The notes under the pieces are model-generated. The model was given only the letters and a program-made list of their open reading frames with translations, made no database searches and was not told where the DNA came from. A stretch of DNA of 28,287 nucleotides from Bryobacteraceae bacterium (GTDB lineage Bacteria; Acidobacteriota; Terriglobia; Bryobacterales; Bryobacteraceae), in assembly GCA_030036985.1 (NCBI GenBank), contig JASHSD010000109.1:1-28287 (forward strand). The letters run 5' to 3'. The position numbers were made by a program, and so were the translations under genes. This document shows positions 15,536 to 23,900 of the stretch, piece after piece (position 1 is the stretch's first letter; the number at the start of each line of letters is the position of its first letter).

Positions 15536-16348
15536 ATGTTTCGAGGAGTTGTCGTTCTTTCTCTGATCGCGGGTGGTCTTGCGGTCGTAGCATATGTCAA
15601 CAACTGGGCTCCGTTCGCCGGAGAGACCCGATCGGTCGCCGCCCATTCCGGGAGCGCGCCCGCGGAGAAGTTTTCCGCGGACGCTCGACCAACCTCTGGT
15701 TCCCCGGGCGATTGCCGTGCTTACAGCGTATTTATTGATCCCACCACATCGACCCGGGACAGAGTAAATTACAAGCCGGAAATGGACAAGTTCATGAATC
15801 GGCTCCATTCATGCGACAGCGTCAGGGTTGGGCGCGTTGCGGACCGCACTTCAGATGAGGCTTGGGTGCTGCCATGGCAGGAGCTGCCTGTAGCCGATCC
15901 GAACGCCGGAGTCGTCGATGACACCGAGTTCAAGGTCAAATACCGAAAGGCGAAAAGCGCGATTACTCGGGCGGTGGACCGCCTGCTCGCGGAAGAATCG
16001 CCGGCGCTCTCGACAGATGTTCTGGGGCTTCTGCTGCGACTCTCGCCTGACCCCGGGCGAATCAATGTGCTCACGGTGCTTTCGGATGGCCTGGATACCA
16101 AGACCATCGAGAACGCATGTATAACGAAGCAGTCGATTCAGGGTCTGTTGGATAAGGCTACCGCTCGCCTCCAGCCCCGCGGGGGGCTGCTCGCTGGCTT
16201 CAGGGAGGTTTTCTGGGTAATGCCGACGAATGCAGGCCGCCAGAACTGCAATGCGCTACAGGAACAGCGCCTTTTTTGGCCGCCCATTCTGGAAGCCGAA
16301 GCTGCGCCGGGCAAACCGGGCATCCACTTCGACACGAACGTATTCTAA
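15536..16348 (+). CDS. Membrane-anchored VWA-like protein
   Basis: A 270-residue protein; the ATG at 15536 follows AGGGGGG closely. One N-terminal hydrophobic segment (about residues 4-22) should anchor it with the rest outside the cytoplasm. Residues about 62-260 look like a von Willebrand factor A domain: the first strand SVFIDPTTS gives a DxTxS MIDAS motif (Asp68, Thr70, Ser72), and NVLTVLSDG places Asp184 at the end of a later strand. VWA domains bind partners through a metal ion. Cys60, Cys93 and further Cys could form disulphides in the periplasm. It begins a three-gene plus-strand operon. The VWA call is moderate. Confidence 0.6.
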   Translation: MFRGVVVLSLIAGGLAVVAYVNNWAPFAGETRSVAAHSGSAPAEKFSADARPTSGSPGDCRAYSVFIDPTTSTRDRVNYKPEMDKFMNRLHSCDSVRVGRVADRTSDEAWVLPWQELPVADPNAGVVDDTEFKVKYRKAKSAITRAVDRLLAEESPALSTDVLGLLLRLSPDPGRINVLTVLSDGLDTKTIENACITKQSIQGLLDKATARLQPRGGLLAGFREVFWVMPTNAGRQNCNALQEQRLFWPPILEAEAAPGKPGIHFDTNVF

Positions 16349-16358
16349 CGAGGCTGCC

Positions 16359-16898
16359 ATGAACGATAAGGAACTTTTTTTCAGTAAGACCGAGTCGCAT
16401 AAGCCGCAGGTCATAGAGATCGCGTCCGAAGCCGGTCTTCACGACCTCGACTCCGCGGCAGCGCGCGAAATGATTTCGAAATGGGTCATGGAGGACGCGA
16501 CTGCTGTGGGGCTCGAGCCTTTGTCCAGCGTGGGCGCCCTTAAGAACCGGTTGACCGCCCTCGAATCTCGCCAGGATCTCCATCGCCGACGGATCGCGCT
16601 GGCCCTCGGCCGGTTTGTGGGCACGGCGTCCAAGGCGGCGCACACCAGATCAGGCCGCATATTCGAGGGCGCGATGGATCTCGGTTCGATGGCGGCGAGA
16701 CCCACCTCGCTCGCGTTGCTCTTTCCGCGGGTCGCTTTCGTTCGGGGCGCTTTGGGGCGGGCTGAGAAAAAGGACGCTGAACGCCATCAGATTCGCGCAG
16801 TCGCTTCCGAGACCCTGCTCGCACTGTACGAACATTATCGGATTCGCGGCGCCGCTGCGGCGACGCCGGACGCCAAGATAAAGAAAGTGAGGACGTGA
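16359..16898 (+). CDS. Hypothetical 179-aa helical protein
   Basis: Starts at ATG 16359 with GAGG eight bases upstream, 10 bp after the VWA-like gene. The product is helical; a weakly hydrophobic stretch (about 115-135, containing SLALLFPRVAFV) might be membrane-associated, and the rest is charged. No domain is recognised. Its place between the VWA-like and four-helix membrane genes suggests a joint membrane complex. Confidence 0.55.
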   Translation: MNDKELFFSKTESHKPQVIEIASEAGLHDLDSAAAREMISKWVMEDATAVGLEPLSSVGALKNRLTALESRQDLHRRRIALALGRFVGTASKAAHTRSGRIFEGAMDLGSMAARPTSLALLFPRVAFVRGALGRAEKKDAERHQIRAVASETLLALYEHYRIRGAAAATPDAKIKKVRT

Positions 16899-16904
16899 AC
16901 CACC

Positions 16905-18014
16905 ATGCAAGCCGAAACTCGCATTGAAGCGATGATTGAAACGATCGACAATCTGTCAACGGAAGAAAGCGTCAATCAGTGTATGCTCGGAATCTCCGCG
17001 GCGCTCGACTCAGTGCGCAGAGAAGCTCAGCGGCGCATCTCGTCGGCGTTGATTCGAGCTGCAAGCGATTTCCGCGTGTGCCTGGACGAATGGCAAGCCG
17101 CGCGGGCGGCCTGTGCGGGCATCGAGGCTTCAATGAAAGCCCTTGGCCCAGTCGGGGTCATCGTTGCGCTCGTTGCGCTCATCTATCTGGCCGCCGCATA
17201 TGCGGGGTTCAGGACAGAGGATATTCTGACAGCCTCTCTGGCGTACCTTCTCAATCTGAAAGCGAATGATTCTGCTGCGATCTGGCTCCGGATAGCGTTC
17301 GCGGCTAGCCTGCTGCTGTTTGAATTCCTCATCGTCCGCCTGCGTCTCCTTGACGATCCGTGGCCTTTGCTGCGGGATTCCACGCCGGAGGATGCGGCGC
17401 GGCGAGGCTACCGGGCGCGAGTCGCAGCCGGAGTCATCATCATTGCCGCCATGCTCGCAACCGGGGCACTGCAGCTGCAGTCTATCGTGAAGATGGCACC
17501 CACTCGCGAACAGGCAATGATCATGAAGAGGGATGCGGCGAATCCCGAGGCGCCACCTATCCCCGTCGACGAGAAAGTGGTGGGCGAAGCCGTGCTGTGG
17601 TTTTCCATCTGCGTGCTCTTCTCAAGCGGCTACCTCGCCGCGGCAGGCATACGCGACTTAAAGCGTTGCACAGCCGTGTTCTTCCTCCGGTTCCGTTCGC
17701 TGAAGGACTGCACGAAGCGGCTCGAAGCGAGTCGCGCAAAGCTGGACAATGTGGCTGCGCCGGCGCTGGCTGGGGAGTTGGCTTCGTGCGGCCTGCCGTA
17801 CGTCTGGCTCCTGGCACCCGAAGTCACCGAAATGAGGATCGAGGGGCTTTCAGGCGAAAAGATAACGGTTCCCGGTATCCTGGAGGCGGCCGAAAAGGAA
17901 AGTCAGGTTTATGAGGCTCACCAGCGGCACATACTCGAGGATGCAAGAGCGCGCCGGCGTTCCCCCAGATCCGCTCTGGAACGGGTTGACCTGACGCTTG
18001 GAGAAGAGGCCTAA
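16905..18014 (+). CDS. Multi-pass membrane protein (four predicted helices)
   Basis: A 369-residue protein, 6 bp after the previous gene. Predicted transmembrane helices lie at about 80-98 (VGVIVALVALIYLAAAY), 126-144 (a hydrophobic stretch ending EFLIVRL), 173-190 (AAGVIIIAAMLATGALQL) and 229-250. The N-terminal 75 residues and C-terminal 115 are soluble and helical, the latter with a charged tail. It is not a recognised transporter family. With the VWA-like and 179-aa proteins it probably forms a membrane assembly; any link to the secretion-like operon is only proximity. Confidence 0.65.
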   Translation: MQAETRIEAMIETIDNLSTEESVNQCMLGISAALDSVRREAQRRISSALIRAASDFRVCLDEWQAARAACAGIEASMKALGPVGVIVALVALIYLAAAYAGFRTEDILTASLAYLLNLKANDSAAIWLRIAFAASLLLFEFLIVRLRLLDDPWPLLRDSTPEDAARRGYRARVAAGVIIIAAMLATGALQLQSIVKMAPTREQAMIMKRDAANPEAPPIPVDEKVVGEAVLWFSICVLFSSGYLAAAGIRDLKRCTAVFFLRFRSLKDCTKRLEASRAKLDNVAAPALAGELASCGLPYVWLLAPEVTEMRIEGLSGEKITVPGILEAAEKESQVYEAHQRHILEDARARRRSPRSALERVDLTLGEEA

Positions 18015-18079
18015 TGCGGGCTGAGCTGCGACCGTCAGTACGGGCCAGCCTGCGGGTCACTCAACCAGATAACAGTTTT

Positions 18080-18330
18080 ATTCAGACGAAGAATGTGCTG
18101 GATGAGAGGAAACAACGGTCCGGCAGCACCGGGCGGATATCTGCGCAAATAGGCCGGCCCGGACCCCTCAATACGCCAGTCTCGACGTCGAGCAGAGCTT
18201 GCAAGTAGTTCGCGAGCAGTGCCGTCTCAAACCCCGCGCTCGCGTTGTCGACACAACAGATTACGACGTCAGCTTTCTTGATCGCGAGAACGATTGGATA
18301 TCGGGACCGGAGCCATCGGAGCCGTCACCA
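18080..18330 (-). pseudogene. Remnant of a second E1/ThiF-like gene
   Basis: One open frame on the minus strand reads AIKKADVVICCVDNASAG, then ETALLANYLQALLDVETGV and RPICADIRPVLPDRCFL. This matches the second half of an E1/ThiF Rossmann domain: the ADVVIxCVDN strand and loop, a substrate-side helix, and the strand before the first zinc Cys. The GxGxxG half is absent, stops interrupt upstream, and the frame ends at about 18082, so the gene is broken. It lies opposite to the intact E1 gene of this window and is probably a relic of another conjugation cassette. Confidence 0.5.
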
Positions 18331-18581
18331 CGCGCGGAGGGGCAGTCTGCCGGTGCGGCCACTGTAGAAATGACGGTCCTCGAAGCGAGGGTAGCGGTGG
18401 CCGGGCTGATTGCGGAAGAGACCTTGGAAGGTGATACAAAGTCCATCGCGGCGGACAGGGCCGTTAGACCCCCAATGGGATGTTCGAGACGAATGTTACC
18501 GTAGAGCTGTGTCTGTATCGCAATCACTCCTCGATTGCGGACAGGCAGTTAGTGCGCCCTGAGTTGTCGTCAACAGCAAGG
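18331..18581. other. Region without an intact gene
   Basis: Following the E1 remnant toward its expected 5' end, only short frames with no family signature are found. Some minus-strand segments in shifted frames look weakly protein-like, consistent with a decayed upstream part of the E1 relic. Confidence 0.35.
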
Positions 18582-19328
18582 TTAAATCGGACGCGGGCGG
18601 CCTGGCGTGCGCATGGCTTGGTCCCGATCCCACATTCCCCCTGCTAATGTCGTCAACGAACTCGGGAAGAGGAAGCCGAAGATCGCGCCACCCAGACTAG
18701 GCAACTGCCAAATCGCGGTCACGAGAAGGCCCATGGGAATGCCCACTATGAAAGGCAGGATCAACATAAGCTTCTCGCCCGCTCCGTCCCGTCGTGCGCC
18801 ACTCGTTAGCAACCGACCTATGCACAGGGCAATCGTCACGGACCCCGCCAGTCCGATCACTGCACACGATAAAAAAAAAGCCGTGCCGTACTCACGTGCG
18901 AAATGCTGCACCAGTTGCCTATCTCCAATCGCCACGGCGCACAGCACACCTGAATACGCCAACCAAATTATGGATCCGTTCGCCAAACAATGCCAGAGAA
19001 CGTTGATTCGGAGCGATGTCGCATTGTCCCGGACGCGAATCCCCATGCCAAGCCGCTGCCCAATCGCCAGTCCGACAAAACCCACCATTACCGAGACCCC
19101 GAGCGCCAAGGCACCAGATCGTCCGAGTTTCGCTAACTCGTCAAGTCGTTCGAACCTTAGATGCCAGTGGGCCTGCGCCGCGCGAAAAGCTGGCCAGCCG
19201 CAGCCGAAGAAGCCCACGGTGCCGAGGAAGCGGCAAATTCCCATGCATAGAAACGGAGTGTCACCAGTCACTACGCCGCTCCGAAATCCGCTTGTGCCAT
19301 GCTTTTCAGTCGACCTATTGTGTATCAT
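18582..19328 (-). CDS. Hypothetical multi-pass membrane protein
   Basis: Up to 248 residues with about five or six hydrophobic segments (among them VMVGFVGLAIG, CLANGSIIWLAYSGVLCAVAIG, LILPFIVGIPMGLLV, and IFGFLFPSSL). The ATG at 19328 overlaps the start of the divergent plus-strand gene and has no clear ribosome-binding site; ATG at 19244 (residue 29) is an alternative. The motif LANGSIIW (115-122) recurs as LANGGVIW in the membrane protein at 20486-20962, so the two may be distant paralogues. No transporter signature is recognised. Confidence 0.6.
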   Translation of the reverse strand: MIHNRSTEKHGTSGFRSGVVTGDTPFLCMGICRFLGTVGFFGCGWPAFRAAQAHWHLRFERLDELAKLGRSGALALGVSVMVGFVGLAIGQRLGMGIRVRDNATSLRINVLWHCLANGSIIWLAYSGVLCAVAIGDRQLVQHFAREYGTAFFLSCAVIGLAGSVTIALCIGRLLTSGARRDGAGEKLMLILPFIVGIPMGLLVTAIWQLPSLGGAIFGFLFPSSLTTLAGGMWDRDQAMRTPGRPRPI

Positions 19329-19847
19329 TACAACGATAAATTGTCACCTGTGAGACTGTCGGCTGCTGCTTCGAGGAACTTTCGCCCTAGCCCTCTGTCC
19401 ATCGTGCACTATTCGTTCGGAATCGGCTACGCCGCAGTGGGCGCTTTCTTGATTTGGCGTTCGCCTCATTTCAGCTGGCCTGCTGGCATTGGCGCCACTT
19501 CTTCGTTCACAGGGCTCTGGATGTTTCTGACGACGCGAAGCGTCCGCAGAAGCTGGTGCGTCATCACGCCAGAGAAAGTCTCCATCGTGGGCGTTCGCCA
19601 GCACTCCAATCTGCCGTGGAACGAGATGCTCGAAATCGTTATCCGCGAACGTGCGAGCGGAATAATCCCCGGTCGCGCAGATCGGCAGGTGGTATTCCGT
19701 CCCGTCGGCGGTCTGGACCACCCGTTCAATTGCTCCGTTCTTGCGGAGTCAGACGAGCGCGCGTTTCTGGATGAGATTCGGACGCATGCTCGGTGCGCAA
19801 TTCGCGTTGTGCGGGACGCCGCAGCGACGGCGAAACCGTGGAAGTGA
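19299..19847 (+). CDS. Membrane protein with PH-like domain
   Basis: Up to 182 residues. Two transmembrane helices (about 35-53 and 60-78) are followed by a strand-rich cytoplasmic part of about 100 residues (SWCVITPEKVSIVG, LPWNEMLEIVIRE, RQVVFRPVGG) ending in a helix DERAFLDEI, which is the layout of bacterial PH-like membrane proteins. The ATG at 19299 overlaps the divergent gene by 30 bp, so one of the two starts is wrong; a GTG at 19350 would avoid the overlap. It is the only plus-strand gene in the 18.6-25.6 kb block. The N-terminus of the TPR-CHAT protein shows a similar helix-then-strand layout. Confidence 0.55.
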   Translation: MLFSRPIVYHYNDKLSPVRLSAAASRNFRPSPLSIVHYSFGIGYAAVGAFLIWRSPHFSWPAGIGATSSFTGLWMFLTTRSVRRSWCVITPEKVSIVGVRQHSNLPWNEMLEIVIRERASGIIPGRADRQVVFRPVGGLDHPFNCSVLAESDERAFLDEIRTHARCAIRVVRDAAATAKPWK

Positions 19848-19856
19848 CGCGGAATC

Positions 19857-20498
19857 TTAGTCGGCGCGGCCGAAGAAGATCCGCCAAAGGACATGTAAGG
19901 TTCCGCTCAAAAACCCGGTTCCTGTTCGCATCCACGCCTTGGAGTCTTTTGCAAGGACCGCGGCGCCGTCTGGGTTGAACTCTCGTAGCGCATCAACCAA
20001 AATTGATTTGGCGGCAGAATCCCAGTGCGCGTAGATTCCAGTGGCGTGTGCGTACGGCGCTACGCTGACTTCGCGCGCCAAAATCCTCGCGCCGCGGGTG
20101 GCCAATTCCCGTGGGTTCCGCCGCAGATTCTCGAGATCGACGGTTGCAGGCAGGTGAATACTGATGGTCGTCGGCCGCAGATGGATCAGATGTTCCAGCG
20201 CCGTCATTATGAGCGGGACTGGATCAGGGCGCTCCCGGATATCGCGGAAAGCATAGACAAGGCAGTAGGCGAGATCCGGTCGATACGCCGCCGCGAGGTG
20301 GAAGGCGACATCGCCGTGGTCCTGCCACCGCGACGGCTTGTCAGCCATTCCGTAAAGGCTCCAAAGCCTTTTGGCCTCCTGAAAGAGGTCAAGGCCAGCT
20401 TGACGACACTGGTGGCCCCCCGCCCGTGGGATGAGTTCCCCCGCCTTTGCATTCGCTTTTGCCCACCGTGCGGAGTCAGACTGGTCTACTTCCGCCAT
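19857..20498 (-). CDS. Hypothetical 213-aa protein of the CHAT operon
   Basis: The ATG at 20498 has AAAGGAT five bases before it; an open frame extends further upstream but overlaps another gene and reads as low-complexity. The product is soluble and helical with no transmembrane segment: motifs include AGLDLFQEAKRLWSLYG, FHLAAAYRPDLAYCLVYAF and a C-terminal hydrophobic helix (LSGTLHVLWRIFFG). The tandem helices might be TPR-like, but no repeat consensus is clear. It overlaps the preceding membrane-protein gene by 13 bp and is the last gene of the minus-strand TPR-CHAT operon, so it probably acts with it. Confidence 0.6.
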   Translation of the reverse strand: MAEVDQSDSARWAKANAKAGELIPRAGGHQCRQAGLDLFQEAKRLWSLYGMADKPSRWQDHGDVAFHLAAAYRPDLAYCLVYAFRDIRERPDPVPLIMTALEHLIHLRPTTISIHLPATVDLENLRRNPRELATRGARILAREVSVAPYAHATGIYAHWDSAAKSILVDALREFNPDGAAVLAKDSKAWMRTGTGFLSGTLHVLWRIFFGRAD

Positions 20499-20962
20499 CG
20501 CGGATCCTTTCGCAAAACTTGGAGTTTGCTGTGTCCGCGCCGCGCACTTATTCTCGTCGTCGGCGTCGCTCCCAAAGCCAGTGGGATGGCCGTACAGAGC
20601 CGAGTCGATAGGGATCTGAGGGAGAGCGCGGTGCCGGCCGGATAAAGTGACGGTTCGCCCACGAACCAGGCACAGACTGCGCCAGCCAGCGCAGCCGCCG
20701 CTAGCGGCAGGGCCAAATGTAGGGTGGCCCGGTTCGGGGACTGGTCGGCAACGCGCAATGCCAAGTAGATCGTGCTGCCGAGCACCTCTCCAGCACCAAG
20801 CGTCAGCAGCAGGTGAACCAATAACGCTTTCCCAGGGTGAAGAAGGGCATACCAGGGATGCGCCACGAATAGCGGAAAATGAATCAATCCCGCAGCCATC
20901 CAAATAACCCCTCCATTCGCTAGATAAATGGCGTATCGCGCGCCTTCGTTCGGTCTAAACAC
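20486..20962 (-). CDS. Small multi-pass membrane protein of the CHAT operon
   Basis: A 158-residue product starting at GTG 20962, which overlaps the stop of the TPR-CHAT gene by 8 nt, a sign of coupled translation. Three hydrophobic segments (about 10-34, 44-70, and 80-103) are seen, then a basic tail. The first contains LANGGVIW, shared with the membrane protein at 18582-19328. Function is unknown; a membrane target or anchor for the CHAT protease is conceivable from order alone. The basic C-terminal 45 residues overlap the next gene and may be less reliable. Confidence 0.55.
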   Translation of the reverse strand: MFRPNEGARYAIYLANGGVIWMAAGLIHFPLFVAHPWYALLHPGKALLVHLLLTLGAGEVLGSTIYLALRVADQSPNRATLHLALPLAAAALAGAVCAWFVGEPSLYPAGTALSLRSLSTRLCTAIPLALGATPTTRISARRGHSKLQVLRKDPRWRK

Positions 20963-23900
20963 GGTAATTACCTTCGATTAGCTCGATGTCGCGCAACACG
21001 CCCTTCGACAGGGTCAGACACTCCTGGCATTGCGCCGGGGCCTTCCCCCGAGTGGCGCACCCCGGGCAAACCAACTCACCTTGGGGGCCATTTCGGATTT
21101 GCTGCTGCGCCATATCGAGAGCGCGAAGTGCCTCGGACTTGGCGGCAGTCGTATCATTCAGGGCAGCGTACGCGGAACCCATATTGCGATGTGGCATGGA
21201 ATAGTCGCCGCGCGCGATCGCTGTTCTCCCGGCGTCGACCGCAGCGACGAGCAGCGCCTGCGCCTCATGGCGCGGTGTTGCGGCGTCGATCGCCAGCAGG
21301 TAACGCCGGGCACAGAGTGTATTCCAGACTGGCGGCGACGTCGCGTCCAATTCAAGAGCCTCTTCCATTCGGGCAATACTCTCGCGCAGTTTGCCTGTCT
21401 GGCGGAACACCTCGGCCTCGAGGTTCAGGACATGGTGTTTCTGATCAGCGGTAAGAAGCAGTTCCTTAGCCAGAGTGAGCTCTCTTTGCGCATGCTTCCA
21501 ATCCTTTTCTCCAATCAGTTTGCCGGCCCAGAAGATCCGGTGCGGGGCGAGCTCAAAACTTGGATCGGCGGCAATCTTCTCCCAATGTGCAATGCCTTCG
21601 CTCGTGTCGCTATCCTCAGGGCTTGGGACCGTAGACAGGTCCCGCTGCTCAAGGGCAAAGCCCTTCCGCAACCAGGCAAGGTTCTCGTGCGGGTCGTTTC
21701 CCAAAGAGCATAAATTGCACATCGCCTTCCAGTAGCCTGGATCGAGTGTCAGCGCGCGATGGAAGCATTCGCGGGCCTCGGCAACGCGGGCGAGATCCAT
21801 ATAAGTGCAGCCCAGGGTATAGTGCGCGCGAGGACTGTTCAGGTCCATCTCAAGCGCCTGGCAGTCGTATTCGAGGGAGCGATCCGCCTGTCCCAAGAGG
21901 GTGTGGGCCTCACCTAGGCAGGCGAGCACGTGCCGGTTGGGGCCCCAACGGACGAGCGCATCCTCCAACATCCGCAGCACGTCCTCGTACCGCTTCTGCT
22001 CAAAGGCCGTCTTTGCCTGTGCGAGAAGATCCAACTGTTCTTGGGGGGAACTCTGAGCGCTCGACAGCACCAGAGGTCGCCATGAGAATCCGGATTCGGG
22101 TGCCGGAACAAACCTTTCTTCCGCAGCCTCGGCTGCCGTCCAGGCCGCTCCCCAAACCACGAATCCGGCCCAGTGCAGTGGATGGTTCGGATTGTGCTCC
22201 ATGGCTTCTTTGAACAGAGCGTTTCCCGGGACGCCGAGGCGCCGCTCGTATCCGGCGATATCACCTATGCTCAACCGGCGCACATGCGAGATGGCAGAGC
22301 CGAGCGCTTGCGCCACGGGTTCGCGGTCGGAGAGGAGGCGTTCGTAGAACCGCTCCATCAGGATCATCGGGCACTCCTGGAGGACCTCCCAAAGGGTAGC
22401 TACAACTACCGAACAGCCCAGCGCGAGGAACGCGGCAGGAAGGCCCGCGAACTCCCCCGCCGGATCGTGAGGCGCAACTCCGCTGCTGCACCCGTTTACA
22501 ATCACCGCTGTCCCACCGCGGACTGCGCCGCTTTGGAGCAAGGTCCGAGCATCCGTCTCACCGCCCGCCGTGTCCAGGTGGGAATACCATGGGTGGCGGT
22601 GGTCGCTGAAGGCGTGGCCGCTATAGTGCAGCCACAAGGTTTTGCGCAGCCCGTGAAGCACTGCCTCTTGCGTGGCGGCGCTTCTCGGTAGCCGCGTCAC
22701 CGCGACGCCGTGTCTCTCCGCGAGCTGTTGGACCGCGTCCACCTCGCGGGAGCTGCCGGGCATCTCACCGTCTGGATTGTCGACGAGAAGCATCTCCGAC
22801 GGTCGACCGACGGCGCGCCGAGATGCCTCCAGGAGGACGCCGCTGCTGGGGGCAAGCGAAACTAGAATCCCTTCCGGCACGCCGACATGCAACGGCAGGC
22901 GGCTCAACAGCCCCTCGGGTATCAGAGCAACGCGGGAGATGCCCATCCTCACGAGGGTCTCGGCGATCGAGCCGGCGCGTGAGGGCGAGCCGAAAATGTC
23001 TTCGCGAACCGAGCGGACCAGACCAGGCAGCGCGTTGATCCAGGCCTTGCGAGCGTTTCCCGGAAACGGGAGCTTCTTTTCCAAGGCATTCGCGAACGCG
23101 TTGTAAGCGGCTTCGTATGTCTTGACCGCCTTCGGCGGTTGAGATGAAGAAAACGATGACAGTAGCCAATAAATCGGGCGCGCGGCGGTACGACAGATCA
23201 GCATCACCGCAAGACCTCCCTCACAAAGGCTGAATTGCAGCACGGCAGTGCGATCGTCGGGAAGGCGGGCGAGGACGGTTTCAAGGGAAGGAGCGCCGCG
23301 CTGGATCAAGTCCGCCAGCTCCGGGCGTTCTGCGATGGCTTTGCTCACCGCACGCCTCCAGCCCTCCTCGGCCTTGCCCATCACGGCCCAGCCGCCGTGG
23401 GCCACATCAGGCGTTCTCCCAGCGGCTTCGGATTGGAGAAAAGCTCGTTTCTGCTCAGCTTGCGCCGCCTCGAGCTCGCGGCGCGTCTCGGGAGTGAGGT
23501 CGCGCATGGCGTCGGACGAGACGAGGATGTCAAGCAGGCCTCGGGCCTTGAACCGCTCCGAGAATTGAAAGGCACGGGCAAACCAATTGACAGCGTGCGA
23601 AGGGTCGTCGGTAGCCAGCCGAAGGCAGGATTCGACGAGACGTGGGAACAAGCGATGATATCGCCTGCGAAGGAGCGCGCGATCGGCAGGGCGCGAGAAT
23701 GGGAGGTCCCGGCGCTCGATGAGACCGATGATGAATTCGTAGTCCCGTTGGGCTTCCTCCCAGCGACCAAGATCCCAATACGCGTCTGCGCGGAGCGCCA
23801 GCACTTCCATGCTCTCGTCATAGTCGCCGTGCATCGGAAGCCCCCGAACCGCTTCGTCGATGCCCTCCATTGCTTGGTGAATCAGGATGTCGCGTTCCCC

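Noticed and set aside
18607..19353. Plus-strand 248-codon frame opposite the membrane protein
   Set aside because: Pro/Arg/Ser-rich shadow. The minus strand gives several clean hydrophobic helices.
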